Positions 24,595 through 33,737 of a stretch of 64,000 nucleotides of DNA are shown piece by piece. Every line of letters begins with the position of its first letter. Within the stretch, counting starts at the first letter, position 1. The DNA is taken from NCBI GenBank assembly GCA_963798805.1, contig CAWCVC010000017.1, forward strand, positions 248,001 through 312,000, written 5' to 3'. This stretch comes from CAVZCK01 sp963798805. Its GTDB lineage: Bacteria > Pseudomonadota > Alphaproteobacteria > Rhizobiales > Rhodomicrobiaceae. The notes under the pieces are model-generated. The model was not told the DNA's origin and ran no database searches. It was given only the letters and a program-made list of their open reading frames with translations. Both the position numbers and the translations under genes were made by a program.

Positions 24595-25776
24595 ATGGAT
24601 ACACAGCAGGACATTACCATCCGCGTGAAGGACGCCATGAGCGAGATCGTGCCGGATTCGTGGGACGCTTGCGCCAATCCGCGTGAGGAAAGCTTCAACC
24701 CGTTCATCTCTCATGCCTTTCTGAGCACATTGGAGCTGAGCGGCTGCGTCAGGCGCAAAACCGGCTGGCTGCCGCAGCATCTCGTGCTCGAGGATGCGAA
24801 CGGCGCCGTCCTGGGGGCGATGCCGCTTTATCTGAAGTCGCATAGCCGCGGCGAATATGTCTTCGACTATGGCTGGGCGGATGCCTATGAGCGGGCCGGC
24901 GGGCGCTACTACCCCAAGCTGCAATCCTGCGTGCCCTTCACGCCGGTGACGGGCGCCAGGCTCCTCGTCGCCGAAGGCCCGGACCGGGCGGCGGTGGAGT
25001 CCGCCCTGCTCGGCGGCGCGGTCGAGCTGGTGCATCTGCACAAAGCTTCGTCTTTGCACATCACCTTCCTGCGCGAGGGGGAGTGGCGGCGGCACGGCGA
25101 CGAACGCATCCTGCAGCGGACCGGTCAGCAGTTTCACTGGGAGAACCAGGGCTATCAGAGTTTCGAGGGCTTTCTCGACAGCCTCGCCTCACGCAAGCGC
25201 AAGGCGATCCGGAAGGAGCGCCGGGAGGCGCTGGCGCCCGGCATCACCATCGAGCATCTGCGCGGCACGGAAATCACCGAGGCGCATTGGGACGCGTTTT
25301 TCGCCTTTTATCGGGACACCGGCGGCCGCAAATGGGGCACCCCCTATCTGAATCGCGCCTTTTTCAGCATGATCGGCGAGGCGATGCCCGACGCGGTCCT
25401 GCTGACCATCTGCAAGCGCGCCGGGCGGATGATTGCCGGCGCGCTCAGCTTCATTGGCGGCGGTACGCTCTATGGCCGCTATTGGGGCGCGATCGAGCAT
25501 CACTCCTTTCTGCATTTCGAGACCTGCTATTATCAGGCCATCGACTATGCCATCGCCAACGGCATCGCCCGCGTCGAGGCGGGCGCGCAGGGTGAGCACA
25601 AGCTGGCGCGCGGCTATATGCCGAAAACCACCTATAGCTTGCATTATCTGCCCCATCCGGGTTTGAGGCGGGCCGTTGCCGCCTTTCTCGATGAGGAGCG
25701 GCGCGCCGTATCGGAGGAAATCGGCATCCTGACCGAGCACGGCCCGTTCAAGAAATCCGACGCCGAGACGAATTAG
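24595..25776 (+). CDS. DUF482 (FemAB/GNAT-like) acyltransferase
   Basis: 393 residues of the family formerly called peptidogalycan biosynthesis/recognition (DUF482), related to FemAB aminoacyl transferases with a GNAT-like fold. Recognisable parts: NPFISHAFLSTLELSGCV, GAMPLYLKSHSRGEYVFDYGWADAYERAG, SRKRKAIRKERREA, FYRDTGGRKWGTPYLNRAFF, EAGAQGEHKLARGYMP. Substrate unknown. Its ATG lies 10 bp after the IS5 end; before the insertion it lay six bases after the GDPD stop, so it has lost its operon promoter unless the mobile elements supply one. Confidence 0.85.
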   Translation: MDTQQDITIRVKDAMSEIVPDSWDACANPREESFNPFISHAFLSTLELSGCVRRKTGWLPQHLVLEDANGAVLGAMPLYLKSHSRGEYVFDYGWADAYERAGGRYYPKLQSCVPFTPVTGARLLVAEGPDRAAVESALLGGAVELVHLHKASSLHITFLREGEWRRHGDERILQRTGQQFHWENQGYQSFEGFLDSLASRKRKAIRKERREALAPGITIEHLRGTEITEAHWDAFFAFYRDTGGRKWGTPYLNRAFFSMIGEAMPDAVLLTICKRAGRMIAGALSFIGGGTLYGRYWGAIEHHSFLHFETCYYQAIDYAIANGIARVEAGAQGEHKLARGYMPKTTYSLHYLPHPGLRRAVAAFLDEERRAVSEEIGILTEHGPFKKSDAETN

Positions 25777-25859
25777 GGAGCGGGAAGCGAGCCGGAGCTT
25801 GACCGGGCGGCGCGGCCGCCTCTAATTTCGCGCGAAACGCAACGGAACGGCCCTTGCCT

Positions 25860-26309
25860 ATGACCTCGACTTCCCCGGCCTACGATCCCGACAACATCTT
25901 CGCCAAGATTCTGCGCGGCGAGCTGCCCTGCCACAAGGTCTATGAGGACGATGAGACCCTCGCTTTCATGGACATCATGCCGCGCGTCGACGGCCATGCG
26001 CTGGTCCTCCCGAAGGCGCCGTCGCGCAACGTCCTCGACATGGCGCCCTCCGATCTCCAGCACCTCATCGTCGCCGTGCAGAAGGTCGCGCGCGCCGCAA
26101 AGGACGCCTTTCAGGCGGACGGCGTGATCATCTCGCAATTTTCGGAAAGTGCGGCCGGGCAGGTGGTCTTCCACACGCATTTCCACGTGCTGCCACGCCG
26201 CGAGGGCGTCGACATGCGGCCGCCGGGGATCAAGGCGGACAACGCGCTCGTCGCCAAGCATGCGAAGATGCTCGCCGCCACACTCGACAAAAAGGCTGAT
26301 GCGCTTTAG
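25860..26309 (+). CDS. HIT family nucleotide hydrolase/transferase
   Basis: 149 residues from ATG 25860 (a TTG at 25854 is an alternative). Histidine triad HTHFHVLP near residue 106, plus NIFAKILRGELPCHKVYEDD and FMDIMPRVDGHALVLPK typical of Hint-like proteins that cleave AMP-N bonds or dinucleotide polyphosphates. 83 bp downstream of the DUF482 gene. It is followed by a dispersed palindromic repeat and converges with degP. Confidence 0.93.
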   Translation: MTSTSPAYDPDNIFAKILRGELPCHKVYEDDETLAFMDIMPRVDGHALVLPKAPSRNVLDMAPSDLQHLIVAVQKVARAAKDAFQADGVIISQFSESAAGQVVFHTHFHVLPRREGVDMRPPGIKADNALVAKHAKMLAATLDKKADAL

Positions 26310-26407
26310 CGGCGGACTTTTAATTGGAATCGGAAGCGCCGCTCTAACTATTTGTTTTTGGCATCGGATTTGTCCGAAAACCGCTTCGCACTTTTCGGTC
26401 CGATGCG
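26310..26407 (-). repeat. Dispersed ~100-bp palindromic repeat, copy 1
   Basis: Core hairpin 26361-26406: outer stem GCATCGGA/TCCGATGC, inner stem CCGAAAA/TTTTCGG. The left part (GCGGCGGACTTTTAATTGG) completes a unit that recurs in inverted orientation at 49849-49951 with only a few differences. It fills the gap between the HIT gene and degP, its last bases abutting the degP stop codon (TAG, complement of 26408-26410). Likely an interspersed palindromic repeat acting as a 3'-end structure for both convergent genes. Confidence 0.8.
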
Positions 26408-27943
26408 CTAGCGATCCGCCATCTTGACCGCCACGAAGCTCAACTCGCCCTGACCGTCGGACAGGGTGAGCAATACGCTTTTCCGCTTCAGCTTACGCAG
26501 CGTGTCGAGCCGGGCATTCAGCTCTTCGGGCGAGGTGACCTTCTCCTGCGTCACCTCGACCACCACGTCGCCGGCCTTGAGGTCGGTGTCCGCGGCCGGC
26601 CCCTCCGGGTCGACTGCGGTGATCACGACGCCTTTCAGATCATGATCGATGCCGAAACGCGAACGCAATTCATCCGTGATCGGTGAGAAGGTCATGCCCA
26701 GGGCCGACTTCCGGCCAGGCTGCGGTTGAGCCTCGCCGTGTTTCTCGGGCTTTGCGTCGGCTGCCGGCGCTGGCTTGTTCTCCTCCTCCAGCCGGCCGAC
26801 CTTCACCTTGACGGTCTTGCGCTGGCCCTTCCTCAGAATGACGACGTCGACCTCCTGGTTAATCGCGGCGTCGGCGACCAGCTTGGGAAGCTGCCGCATC
26901 GCCGTGACCTGCTGGCCGCCGAAGGACAAGATGATGTCGCCGACCTCGATGCCGGCCGCGGCAGCGGGGCCCTCGGGGGTGACGGAGGCGATGAGCGCGC
27001 CCTCGGTATCGTTCAGCCCGACGCTTTCGGCGATCTCGTCGTTCACCGACTGGATGCGCACGCCGAGCCAGCCGCGGCGCGTCTCGCCGAACTGCTTGAG
27101 CTGGCCGAGCACATGGGACGCGGTATTGGAAGGCACCGCAAAGCCGATGCCGATCGAGCCGCCGGTCGGAGAAATGATCGCCGTGTTCACGCCGATCACC
27201 TCGCCGTCCATATTGAACAACGGTCCGCCGGAATTTCCGCGGTTGATCGCGGCATCGGTCTGGATGAATTCGTCGTAGAGCCCTGACTGGATATCGCGGC
27301 GCGTCGCGGAGATGACGCCGACGGTGACGGTGCCGCCCAGGCCGAACGGGTTGCCGATGGCCATCACCCAATCGCCGACGCGCATCTTGTCGCTATTGCC
27401 GAACTTGACCGCCGGAAGCGGAGCCTTGGGCTTGATGCGCAGCAGCGCCAGATCGGCCTTCGGATCGCGCCCGACGATTTCGGTCACCTTCAGCTTGGAG
27501 CCGTCGGTAAAGATGACGGTGATCTCGTCCGCGCCTTCGATCACATGATTATTGGTGACGACATAGCCGGCGGGATCGACGACGAAGCCGGAGCCCAGCG
27601 AATTGGCGCGCTGACCGCCCCCGCGCTCCTCCTTGTCGAAGAAGTCCTGGAAAAATTCCTCGAATGGCGAGCCCTTGGGCACCTTCGGCAGCGGCACGTC
27701 GTGCGTGTCCTTGAGCTTCTGGGTCGTCGAGATGTTGACCACCGCACCCTGCAGCTTTGCAGCGATATCGGCGACAGAAGCCGGCCCGTGCGATTGCGCA
27801 TAGGCTGTGACGGCAGGCGTGAACATGAGCGCCGGAGAAATGACGACAAGCAGCACGGGCAAAAGCCGGCGCATGATGCCGCCGCGTGCCCGCGAGGGGT
27901 TGGAAATGGGCGGTGTTTGCCGCGGGAAGAGCCGTATCATCAT
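26408..27943 (-). CDS. degP: Periplasmic serine protease DegP/HtrA
   Basis: 511 residues. Signal peptide (core MRRLLPVLLVVISPALMFTPA; the first Met at 27943 has AGGAC upstream, an internal one at 27874 is possible). Trypsin-like domain with His in TNNHVIEGAD, Asp in PKADLALL and Ser in NRGNSGGPLF, then two PDZ domains (GWLGVRIQSV and LGMTFSPITDELR starts). Degrades or refolds damaged envelope proteins. Last gene of the hflK-hflC-DUF2065-degP set, separated from DUF2065 by 173 bp. Confidence 0.95.
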   Translation of the reverse strand: MMIRLFPRQTPPISNPSRARGGIMRRLLPVLLVVISPALMFTPAVTAYAQSHGPASVADIAAKLQGAVVNISTTQKLKDTHDVPLPKVPKGSPFEEFFQDFFDKEERGGGQRANSLGSGFVVDPAGYVVTNNHVIEGADEITVIFTDGSKLKVTEIVGRDPKADLALLRIKPKAPLPAVKFGNSDKMRVGDWVMAIGNPFGLGGTVTVGVISATRRDIQSGLYDEFIQTDAAINRGNSGGPLFNMDGEVIGVNTAIISPTGGSIGIGFAVPSNTASHVLGQLKQFGETRRGWLGVRIQSVNDEIAESVGLNDTEGALIASVTPEGPAAAAGIEVGDIILSFGGQQVTAMRQLPKLVADAAINQEVDVVILRKGQRKTVKVKVGRLEEENKPAPAADAKPEKHGEAQPQPGRKSALGMTFSPITDELRSRFGIDHDLKGVVITAVDPEGPAADTDLKAGDVVVEVTQEKVTSPEELNARLDTLRKLKRKSVLLTLSDGQGELSFVAVKMADR

Positions 27944-28116
27944 TCGGTCCTGTGGTTCGGGGGCTAGCCGCCTTGATGCGGCTCATGTGAAGCATCGCGC
28001 CATTTTAATGGAAAAAATGACGAGGTTGGAGCACCAATCTCATCCATCGTGTGACATCGCTAACGCCGCATCCGCCGGTTTGTTGCGGCCCGGAATTACC
28101 AGCACCGCCGACCGTG

Positions 28117-28302
28117 TCAACCGCGAACCAGCCAGATCAGGAAGACGCCCACCGCGACAGCGGCGGCGCCGCCGCTGCGGAGGCGCTGCTCGGGCGTCGA
28201 GGCGGCAAGCTCAAGCAAACGGAAACCAAAACGAGGAGCGAGGGCCCACAAGAGGCCCTCGATCACTAGAACCAAGCCGAAACCGACCAGCAAGTCGCTC
28301 AT
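28117..28302 (-). CDS. DUF2065 small membrane protein
   Basis: 61 residues with two hydrophobic helices (LLVGFGLVLVIEGLLWAL and AAAVAVGVFLIWLV) around a polar loop ending TPEQRLR. Matches DUF2065, which accompanies hflC in many proteobacteria. It overlaps the hflC stop codon by 4 bp (ATGA), so translation is coupled. Function unknown; presumably associated with the HflKC-FtsH complex by context. Confidence 0.9.
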   Translation of the reverse strand: MSDLLVGFGLVLVIEGLLWALAPRFGFRLLELAASTPEQRLRSGGAAAVAVGVFLIWLVRG

Positions 28303-29243
28303 CGCAAGGCTTGCGAGGCCGATGTCGATGTCGGCGACGGTGCGCCGCTCGCTTTGCCTGGCGTTGCGGGCGCGTGCCGTCCGTCAGGACTGTTGAAATA
28401 ATCGAAGAACTCCGAGGTCGGCGAAATCACCAGCCGCGTATCGCCGGACTTCAGGCCTTCCTCATAAGCCTGCATCGACCTGTAGAAGGCGAAGAAATTG
28501 GGATCTTTTCCGAAAGCGTCGGCATAGATGCGGTTGCGCTGCGCATCGCCGTCGCCGCGGATTTCCTCCGCATCCCGGGTCGCTTCCGCGACGATGACTG
28601 TCACCTGGCGATCGCCATTGGCGCGGATCCGCTTGGAGGCTTCGGTGCCCTGGGCACGGATTTCGGCGGCTTCGCGCTGACGCTCCGTCTTCATCCGCTC
28701 ATAGATGGCCTGGCTGTTGGCCTCCGGCAGATCCACGCGCCGCAGCCGGACGTCGATGACCTGTATGCCGAAGCTCTTGGCCTCGTTGTCGACCCTCTGG
28801 GCGATGGTGTGCATCAACTCGGAGCGCTTGGTCCTGACGATGGCGAAGAAATCGCTGCCGCCGAGAACGCTGCGGATGACCAAGTCGAGGATGCTGTCGA
28901 TCCGGTTCCGAGCGCCCAGCTCATTCGTCACGGACTGGAAGAACATGAGCGGGTCGACGATCTTGTAGCGGGCGAAGGCGTCGACGACGAGCCGCTTCTG
29001 GTCGGCCGCGATCACCTCTTTCGAGGGCAGATCGATGTCCAGAATGCGCTTGTCGAAGAACTCCACGGTCTGAATGAGCGGGACCTTATAGTTCAACCCC
29101 GGCTCGGTGATAATCTTTTTCGGATTGCCGAATTCGAGCACCAGCGCGGTCTGCGTCTGATGGACGATGAAGACCGCGTTATAGGCGATGAAGGCCGCAG
29201 CGGCGAGAACGATCAGCAGAAAGACGAAGATTGCGTTTCTCAT
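28299..29243 (-). CDS. hflC: HflC, modulator of FtsH protease
   Basis: 314 residues, one N-terminal membrane anchor (AIFVFLLIVLAAAAFIAYNAVFIV), then a band-7/SPFH domain (LEFGNPKKIITEPGLNYKVP, DLPSKEVIAADQKRLVVDAF, SFGIQVIDVRLRRVDLP) and a long Ala/Glu/Arg helix. Forms with HflK the large periplasmic cage around FtsH. Overlaps hflK by 4 bp. Confidence 0.96.
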   Translation of the reverse strand: MRNAIFVFLLIVLAAAAFIAYNAVFIVHQTQTALVLEFGNPKKIITEPGLNYKVPLIQTVEFFDKRILDIDLPSKEVIAADQKRLVVDAFARYKIVDPLMFFQSVTNELGARNRIDSILDLVIRSVLGGSDFFAIVRTKRSELMHTIAQRVDNEAKSFGIQVIDVRLRRVDLPEANSQAIYERMKTERQREAAEIRAQGTEASKRIRANGDRQVTVIVAEATRDAEEIRGDGDAQRNRIYADAFGKDPNFFAFYRSMQAYEEGLKSGDTRLVISPTSEFFDYFNSPDGRHAPATPGKASGAPSPTSTSASQALR

Positions 29244-30373
29244 TTCGAACCTCCGCTGGTCTGCTGCGTCTTGTTCAGCTCGTTGAGAGGCAGATAGGGC
29301 ACCACACCAGACCCTTTGGCATCCTCGCTGATGATGATCTTGTCCGTATGGCCGAACACGCGCTCCATGGTCTCCAGGAACATGCGTTTGCGCGTGACTT
29401 CGGGTGCCTTGGCGTATTCCTGATAGACTTTCAGGAAACGCTGTGTGCGGCCCGTCGCCTCGGCAACCGTCTGCTCCTTATAGGCTTCGGCAGCCTGCAA
29501 AATCTTCTGCGCATCACCGCGCGCCTCCGGAACGACCCGGTTGGCGTAAGTGTCCGCCTCGTTCTGCAGCCGCTCCTGATCGGCGCGCGCCGCCTGCACG
29601 TCGCGGAAGGAGGCAATCACTTCCGAGGGCGGATCGACCTTCTGCATCTGAACCTGGGTGACCTCGACGCCGGCGCCGTAGCTGTCCAGCGTCTTCTGCA
29701 TCAAAGTCCGGACGGATTCCTCGATCTCTCGGCGGCTCCGCGTGAGGATCGGCTGGATGCTGTTCTGGCCGACGACCTCGCGCATCGCGCTTTCGGAAAC
29801 GTCCTTCACTGTGGCTTCCGGATTCTGGATGTTGAACAAGAAGGCCGCAGCATCACTTATGCGCCAGAAGACAACGAAATCGATATCGACGATATTTTCG
29901 TCGCCCGTCAGCATCAGGCTTTCCTCGGGGACGTCGCGCACCGTGACATTATCGCTCGAGCTGCCGAAAAGATTGGAGCTCGAGGAGGCGCGCATGCCGA
30001 TCTCGACGCGGTTGATATTGGTGACCGCCGGCAGGTAGACCGTCTCGACCGGATAGGGCCAGCGGAATTTCAGGCCGGGAGTCAAGGTCCGGTCGAGCTT
30101 GCCGAAGCGGAGCACGACGCCCTGCTGGTTCGGCTGTACGCTGACGGTGAATGAATAAAAGCCGATCACGGCAATCGCCGCGATCAGGATCAGCGCCAGA
30201 AAGCCGCCGCCGATGCCGCCGCCGGGCATGGCCTGCTTCAGCCTGTCCTGGCTACGCTTTAGAAGTTCTTCAAGGTCGGGCGATGGACCTCCACTACCAG
30301 GACCCTGGCCCCAGGGTCCGCCGCCGCCCTTCCAGCCGCCTCCCCCGCCGCCATTCTGACTACTCCAAGGCAT
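29240..30373 (-). CDS. hflK: HflK, modulator of FtsH protease
   Basis: 377 residues. Cytoplasmic Gly/Trp-rich N-terminus (GGGGGGWKGGGGPWGQGPGS), a membrane helix near residues 55-75 (FLALILIAAIAVIGFYSF), SPFH domain (VLRFGKLDRTLTPGLKFRWP) and a helical C-terminal part (QAAEAYKEQTVAEATGRTQRF). Partner of HflC in the FtsH-regulating complex. The 232 bp upstream to folA hold no gene. Confidence 0.96.
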   Translation of the reverse strand: MPWSSQNGGGGGGWKGGGGPWGQGPGSGGPSPDLEELLKRSQDRLKQAMPGGGIGGGFLALILIAAIAVIGFYSFTVSVQPNQQGVVLRFGKLDRTLTPGLKFRWPYPVETVYLPAVTNINRVEIGMRASSSSNLFGSSSDNVTVRDVPEESLMLTGDENIVDIDFVVFWRISDAAAFLFNIQNPEATVKDVSESAMREVVGQNSIQPILTRSRREIEESVRTLMQKTLDSYGAGVEVTQVQMQKVDPPSEVIASFRDVQAARADQERLQNEADTYANRVVPEARGDAQKILQAAEAYKEQTVAEATGRTQRFLKVYQEYAKAPEVTRKRMFLETMERVFGHTDKIIISEDAKGSGVVPYLPLNELNKTQQTSGGSK

Positions 30374-30605
30374 TTCGCTTGTCCTCTACCGCCCCAAGAC
30401 TGAAGACGCATCCTCTCCGGGCACGGTTAACACAGAGTTTCGTTGAGCTTCAAAAAGAGAAGAAGAGGCCGACGAAGCGCAGCCGGCCATCAGATGCGAT
30501 CGCGTGGGTTTAGCGTAGACCGGCGCTTGATGCAAATTCGTCACTAGGCACTCTGATCCGAAAATTGCAGCTGGATATGGCGCTTCATGCCGACAGCGTC
30601 AATGT

Positions 30606-31145
30606 TCAAGCGGTCCGGTCAGTTACGGCACGCTCGAAGAGAAAGGTGGTGTAATCGTAATCGTCTCCGGCCTCGCGGACGCAGTCGAAACGCTGTATTT
30701 CCGCCCATTGTGCAAGATCGACGGCCGGGAAACAGGTATCGCCGGGCGGCGTGGCATGAACCCGGGTCAGATAGAGACGGCGGGCGTAAGGGAGCATTTC
30801 CGCGTAGATTTCGGCGCCGCCGATCGTCATGATTTCATCGGCGCCACGCTCGCCTGCGCAGGCGCGGGCGATCCTCAGGGCATCCTCTATGGTTCCGGCA
30901 ACGAGGACAGCGTCCGGACGGAAATCCGGCTGCCGCGTCAGCACGATATTATCGCGCCCGGAGAGCGGCTTCTTCAGCGAGGCGAATGTTGTCCGCCCCA
31001 TGATCACCGGCTTGCCGAGAGTGATGCGGCGAAAATGCCGCATTTCGGAGGGAATGCGCCAGGGCAGGTCGCCCTTCAGACCGATGACGCCGTTTTCCGC
31101 GACAGCCGCGACGATTGCGACGATCGGCACCGCCTCACCGGTCAC
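30606..31145 (-). CDS. folA: Dihydrofolate reductase
   Basis: 179 residues from a GTG at 31145 that overlaps the thyA stop codon (GTGA). Motifs: AVAENGVIGLKGDLPWRIPSEM, GKPVIMGRTTFASL, NIVLTRQPDF, IMTIGGAEIYAEML, DYDYTTFLFER. Regenerates tetrahydrofolate consumed as dihydrofolate by thymidylate synthase, its operon partner. Length slightly above the 160-residue average because of short extensions at both ends. Confidence 0.95.
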   Translation of the reverse strand: MTGEAVPIVAIVAAVAENGVIGLKGDLPWRIPSEMRHFRRITLGKPVIMGRTTFASLKKPLSGRDNIVLTRQPDFRPDAVLVAGTIEDALRIARACAGERGADEIMTIGGAEIYAEMLPYARRLYLTRVHATPPGDTCFPAVDLAQWAEIQRFDCVREAGDDYDYTTFLFERAVTDRTA

Positions 31146-31936
31146 ACCGCCACCTCGGCCTTGATATGCGGATGCGGCTTATAGCCTTCGAGCCGGAAAT
31201 CCTCATAGACGAAATCGAAGATCGAGCGGACGTCGGGATTGATGGCCATGCGCGGCAGCGGGCGCGGCTCGCGGCCAAGCTGCTCATCGGCCTGCTCGAG
31301 ATGGTTCAGATAGAGATGCGCGTCGCCGAACGTATGGATGAACTCGCCGGGCCGGTAGCCGGTCACCTGGGCTGTCATCATGGTCAGGAGCGCATAAGAG
31401 GCGATATTGAACGGCACGCCGAGGAAAATATCCGCCGAGCGCTGATAAAGCTGGCAGGACAGGCGCCCATCCGCGACGTGGAACTGGAACAGGCAATGGC
31501 AGGGCGGCAGCGCCATGGCCTCGACATCAGCCGGGTTCCAGGCGCTGACGATGTGGCGGCGGGAATAGGGATTGGTCTTCAGCCCCTCGATAAGCTGCGC
31601 AATCTGATCGATGATGCGGCCGTCCGGCGCCGCCCAGGACCGCCACTGCTTGCCATAAACCGGGCCGAGCTCGCCCGACCCGTCGGCCCATTCGTCCCAG
31701 ATCCTGACGCCGTTTTCCTTGAGATAGCGGATGTTGGTGGAGCCAGAGAGGAACCAGAGCAGCTCGTGAACGATCGATTTCAGATGCAGCTTCTTGGTCG
31801 TGACCAGCGGGAAGCCGTCGGCGAGATCGAAGCGCATCTGATGACCGAAAATGCCGAGCGTGCCGACACCGGTGCGGTCGGCGCGGCGGATGCCGTCATC
31901 GCGGACTTTGCGCAGAAGTTCCAGATATTGCTTCAT
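31142..31936 (-). CDS. thyA: Thymidylate synthase
   Basis: 264 residues, exactly the E. coli length; the start at 31936 was chosen on this basis although the frame is open further upstream. Motifs: DRTGVGTLGIFGHQMRFDL, LLWFLSGSTNIRYL, NPYSRRHIVSAWNP, catalytic Cys in LPPCHCLFQFHV, QRSADIFLGVPFNIASYA. Makes dTMP from dUMP with methylene-tetrahydrofolate. Forms a 4-bp-overlapping pair with folA. Confidence 0.97.
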   Translation of the reverse strand: MKQYLELLRKVRDDGIRRADRTGVGTLGIFGHQMRFDLADGFPLVTTKKLHLKSIVHELLWFLSGSTNIRYLKENGVRIWDEWADGSGELGPVYGKQWRSWAAPDGRIIDQIAQLIEGLKTNPYSRRHIVSAWNPADVEAMALPPCHCLFQFHVADGRLSCQLYQRSADIFLGVPFNIASYALLTMMTAQVTGYRPGEFIHTFGDAHLYLNHLEQADEQLGREPRPLPRMAINPDVRSIFDFVYEDFRLEGYKPHPHIKAEVAV

Positions 31937-31997
31937 AGGGACCAACATAGTGCAAGTCGGCCGGCGTCTTTCCGGCAATCGGCCCCAAGCCGTGGAT

Positions 31998-32891
31998 TCA
32001 CTTCGCAGCCGCCTTGTGCAACAAGCGCGGTTCAAGCTTGCGAGCGTCGAGTTCCCACTCTTCCTGCCGATAGGAGCGCCAATCACGTGCATAACGTCGG
32101 ATGACCTCATAATATGGCCGTCGCCACTCGTGCATCAGGGATGAACGGGACGGGGTTGGCCTGAAGGTCACCCGCTCTTTAAGAGCCCAGCGCCGCCACA
32201 AATATTCGTCAAGTTGTGTCGAGGCGCGAATCATTTCGACGTGGCTCTTAGTGAGACTCTCGAAGCGAAGCGGTTTCCAATCGACGCGTTTGCGCCAGGA
32301 TGCCGATGTATTCGCTGCCTCGGCCTCGGTCTCAATCCCGAGCTCGCTGGAGATCATCGCGACCAGGTCATCGCATTCTCGGATATCCCCGACGAATTCA
32401 AATGCGCCAAGCGCGTCATCGAGGAGCTTCGCCTTTCGCTCTACGCTCATTGCGGCGATGGTCCATAACGGCAGCTCGAGCCAGCGTTCCAGAAGGAAGT
32501 TCGCCACCGGATCCTGCGGCGCGCTGCGCAAATGCAGGCCAAGAGGGTAGGGTGCGAGCCCGGCCGCAATATAGCGCATCATGCGAAAATTGTACCACGA
32601 GAGAACGAGATCGACCGGCCGGCGGAGAAGAAGCGTGCGACTAATCTGTCGCCCGGAGAAATATTTCTCGATCGATCGACCGATAAAATGGCCGGAAACT
32701 GCCCGAATGGCCGTGGCCGGCCCAGGCAGACCACTGGCATATTTACGCCCTAGAAACTCCAGAGGCAATTTTCTGGTGCGCTTCGGTGGACACCAGAAGG
32801 CTTCTCCCCCCAACTGCTTCCTCAGATGGGCTTCGATCGTGCTGCCCGCGCATTTCGGCACGTGCAGGACGCAAAATATCCTGCCAGTCAT
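31998..32891 (-). CDS. Sulfotransferase-family protein
   Basis: 297 residues with the PAPS 5'-phosphate loop HVPKCAGSTIEAHL at 10-23 and a 3'-phosphate-binding-like segment LLLRRPVDLVLSWYN around 85-99. The C-terminal third is rich in Arg/Trp/Tyr (HEWRRPYYEVIRRYARDW). The acceptor (polysaccharide, lipid or other) cannot be inferred. It sits 61 bp upstream of thyA on the same strand but is not a usual neighbour of it, and its base composition looks lower in GC than that of its neighbours, which hints at acquisition. Confidence 0.75.
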   Translation of the reverse strand: MTGRIFCVLHVPKCAGSTIEAHLRKQLGGEAFWCPPKRTRKLPLEFLGRKYASGLPGPATAIRAVSGHFIGRSIEKYFSGRQISRTLLLRRPVDLVLSWYNFRMMRYIAAGLAPYPLGLHLRSAPQDPVANFLLERWLELPLWTIAAMSVERKAKLLDDALGAFEFVGDIRECDDLVAMISSELGIETEAEAANTSASWRKRVDWKPLRFESLTKSHVEMIRASTQLDEYLWRRWALKERVTFRPTPSRSSLMHEWRRPYYEVIRRYARDWRSYRQEEWELDARKLEPRLLHKAAAK

Positions 32892-33011
32892 CGTCCCCGT
32901 CCCCCGTCGAACGTTTGGCTTAGGACGATAGTAATAGATATGTTTGCGATGTTAAGCTCATTCTCCTAAGTCGGGCGAAGCCGGCCGCGGGCGGCCGGCG
33001 AAATGGTGAGT

Positions 33012-33737
33012 TTATTCCCGACCTTCGTCCGGATTGGAGCCGAAAACATCCTCGACCGTCAATTGACGCTCCTCATCCTCCGGCTTCAGCGCCGGCTCGG
33101 CCGGGCGGCGGCGGATGAGCGTCGGATCGGCCGTTTCCTCCGCCGGAAGCAGCGTACCGGCTTCCTCGGGCTCAGGCTCCTCGATACCGGCCGCCTTCCG
33201 CTCCTGCTCGAGCCGTTTCGCCGCCTTGCGCACCTCAAAGTCAAGATCGACCTGCGAGCAGAGCCCCAACGCAACCGGGTCCTGCGGCTGCAGATTGGCC
33301 GAATTCCAGTGCGTGCGCTCCCTGATCGCCTCGATGGTCGGCTTGGTCGTGCCGACGAGGCGCATGATCTGCGAGTCGCGCAGCTCGGGGTGGTGCCGGA
33401 GCAGCCAGAGGATGGCGTTCGGTCGGTCTTGCCGGCGCGATAGGGGCGTGTATTTCGGCACGCGCTTGGTCTTGACCTGCGGCATCTCGACTTTCGATTT
33501 GGCGACCTGAAGCCGGTGATCCGGGTTCTTCTGCGCCTTGTCGATTTCCTCTCGTGTGAGCTGCCCGGACGAAATCGGGTCCATGCCCTTGATACCGTGG
33601 GCGACATCGCCGTCGGCGATGCCCTTCACTTCCAAAACATGAAGTCCGCAAAATTCGGCGATCTGCTCAAAAGTCAGTGCAGTATTCTCGACCAGCCAGA
33701 CGGCTGTCGCCTTGGGCATTAAAGGCCGCTGCGTCAT
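33012..33737 (-). CDS. trcR: Cell-cycle transcriptional regulator TrcR (DUF1013)
   Basis: 241 residues. N-terminal MPKATAVWLVENTALTFEQIA with an HTH-like segment, FCGLHVLEVKGIADGDVAHGIKGMDPISSGQLT, central Lys-rich PQVKTKRVPKYTPLSRRQDRPNAI, and HHPELRDSQIMRLVGTTKPTIEAIRERTHWN, another HTH-like region; acidic C-terminal tail. This is the DUF1013 family, named TrcR in Caulobacter relatives. A GC-rich 7-bp hairpin (about 32982-33000) lies after the stop codon but lacks a T tract. Confidence 0.9.
   Translation of the reverse strand: MTQRPLMPKATAVWLVENTALTFEQIAEFCGLHVLEVKGIADGDVAHGIKGMDPISSGQLTREEIDKAQKNPDHRLQVAKSKVEMPQVKTKRVPKYTPLSRRQDRPNAILWLLRHHPELRDSQIMRLVGTTKPTIEAIRERTHWNSANLQPQDPVALGLCSQVDLDFEVRKAAKRLEQERKAAGIEEPEPEEAGTLLPAEETADPTLIRRRPAEPALKPEDEERQLTVEDVFGSNPDEGRE

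Noticed and set aside
32982..33000. GC-rich hairpin after trcR as terminator
   Set aside because: 7-bp stem but no T tract on the minus strand; too weak to call.
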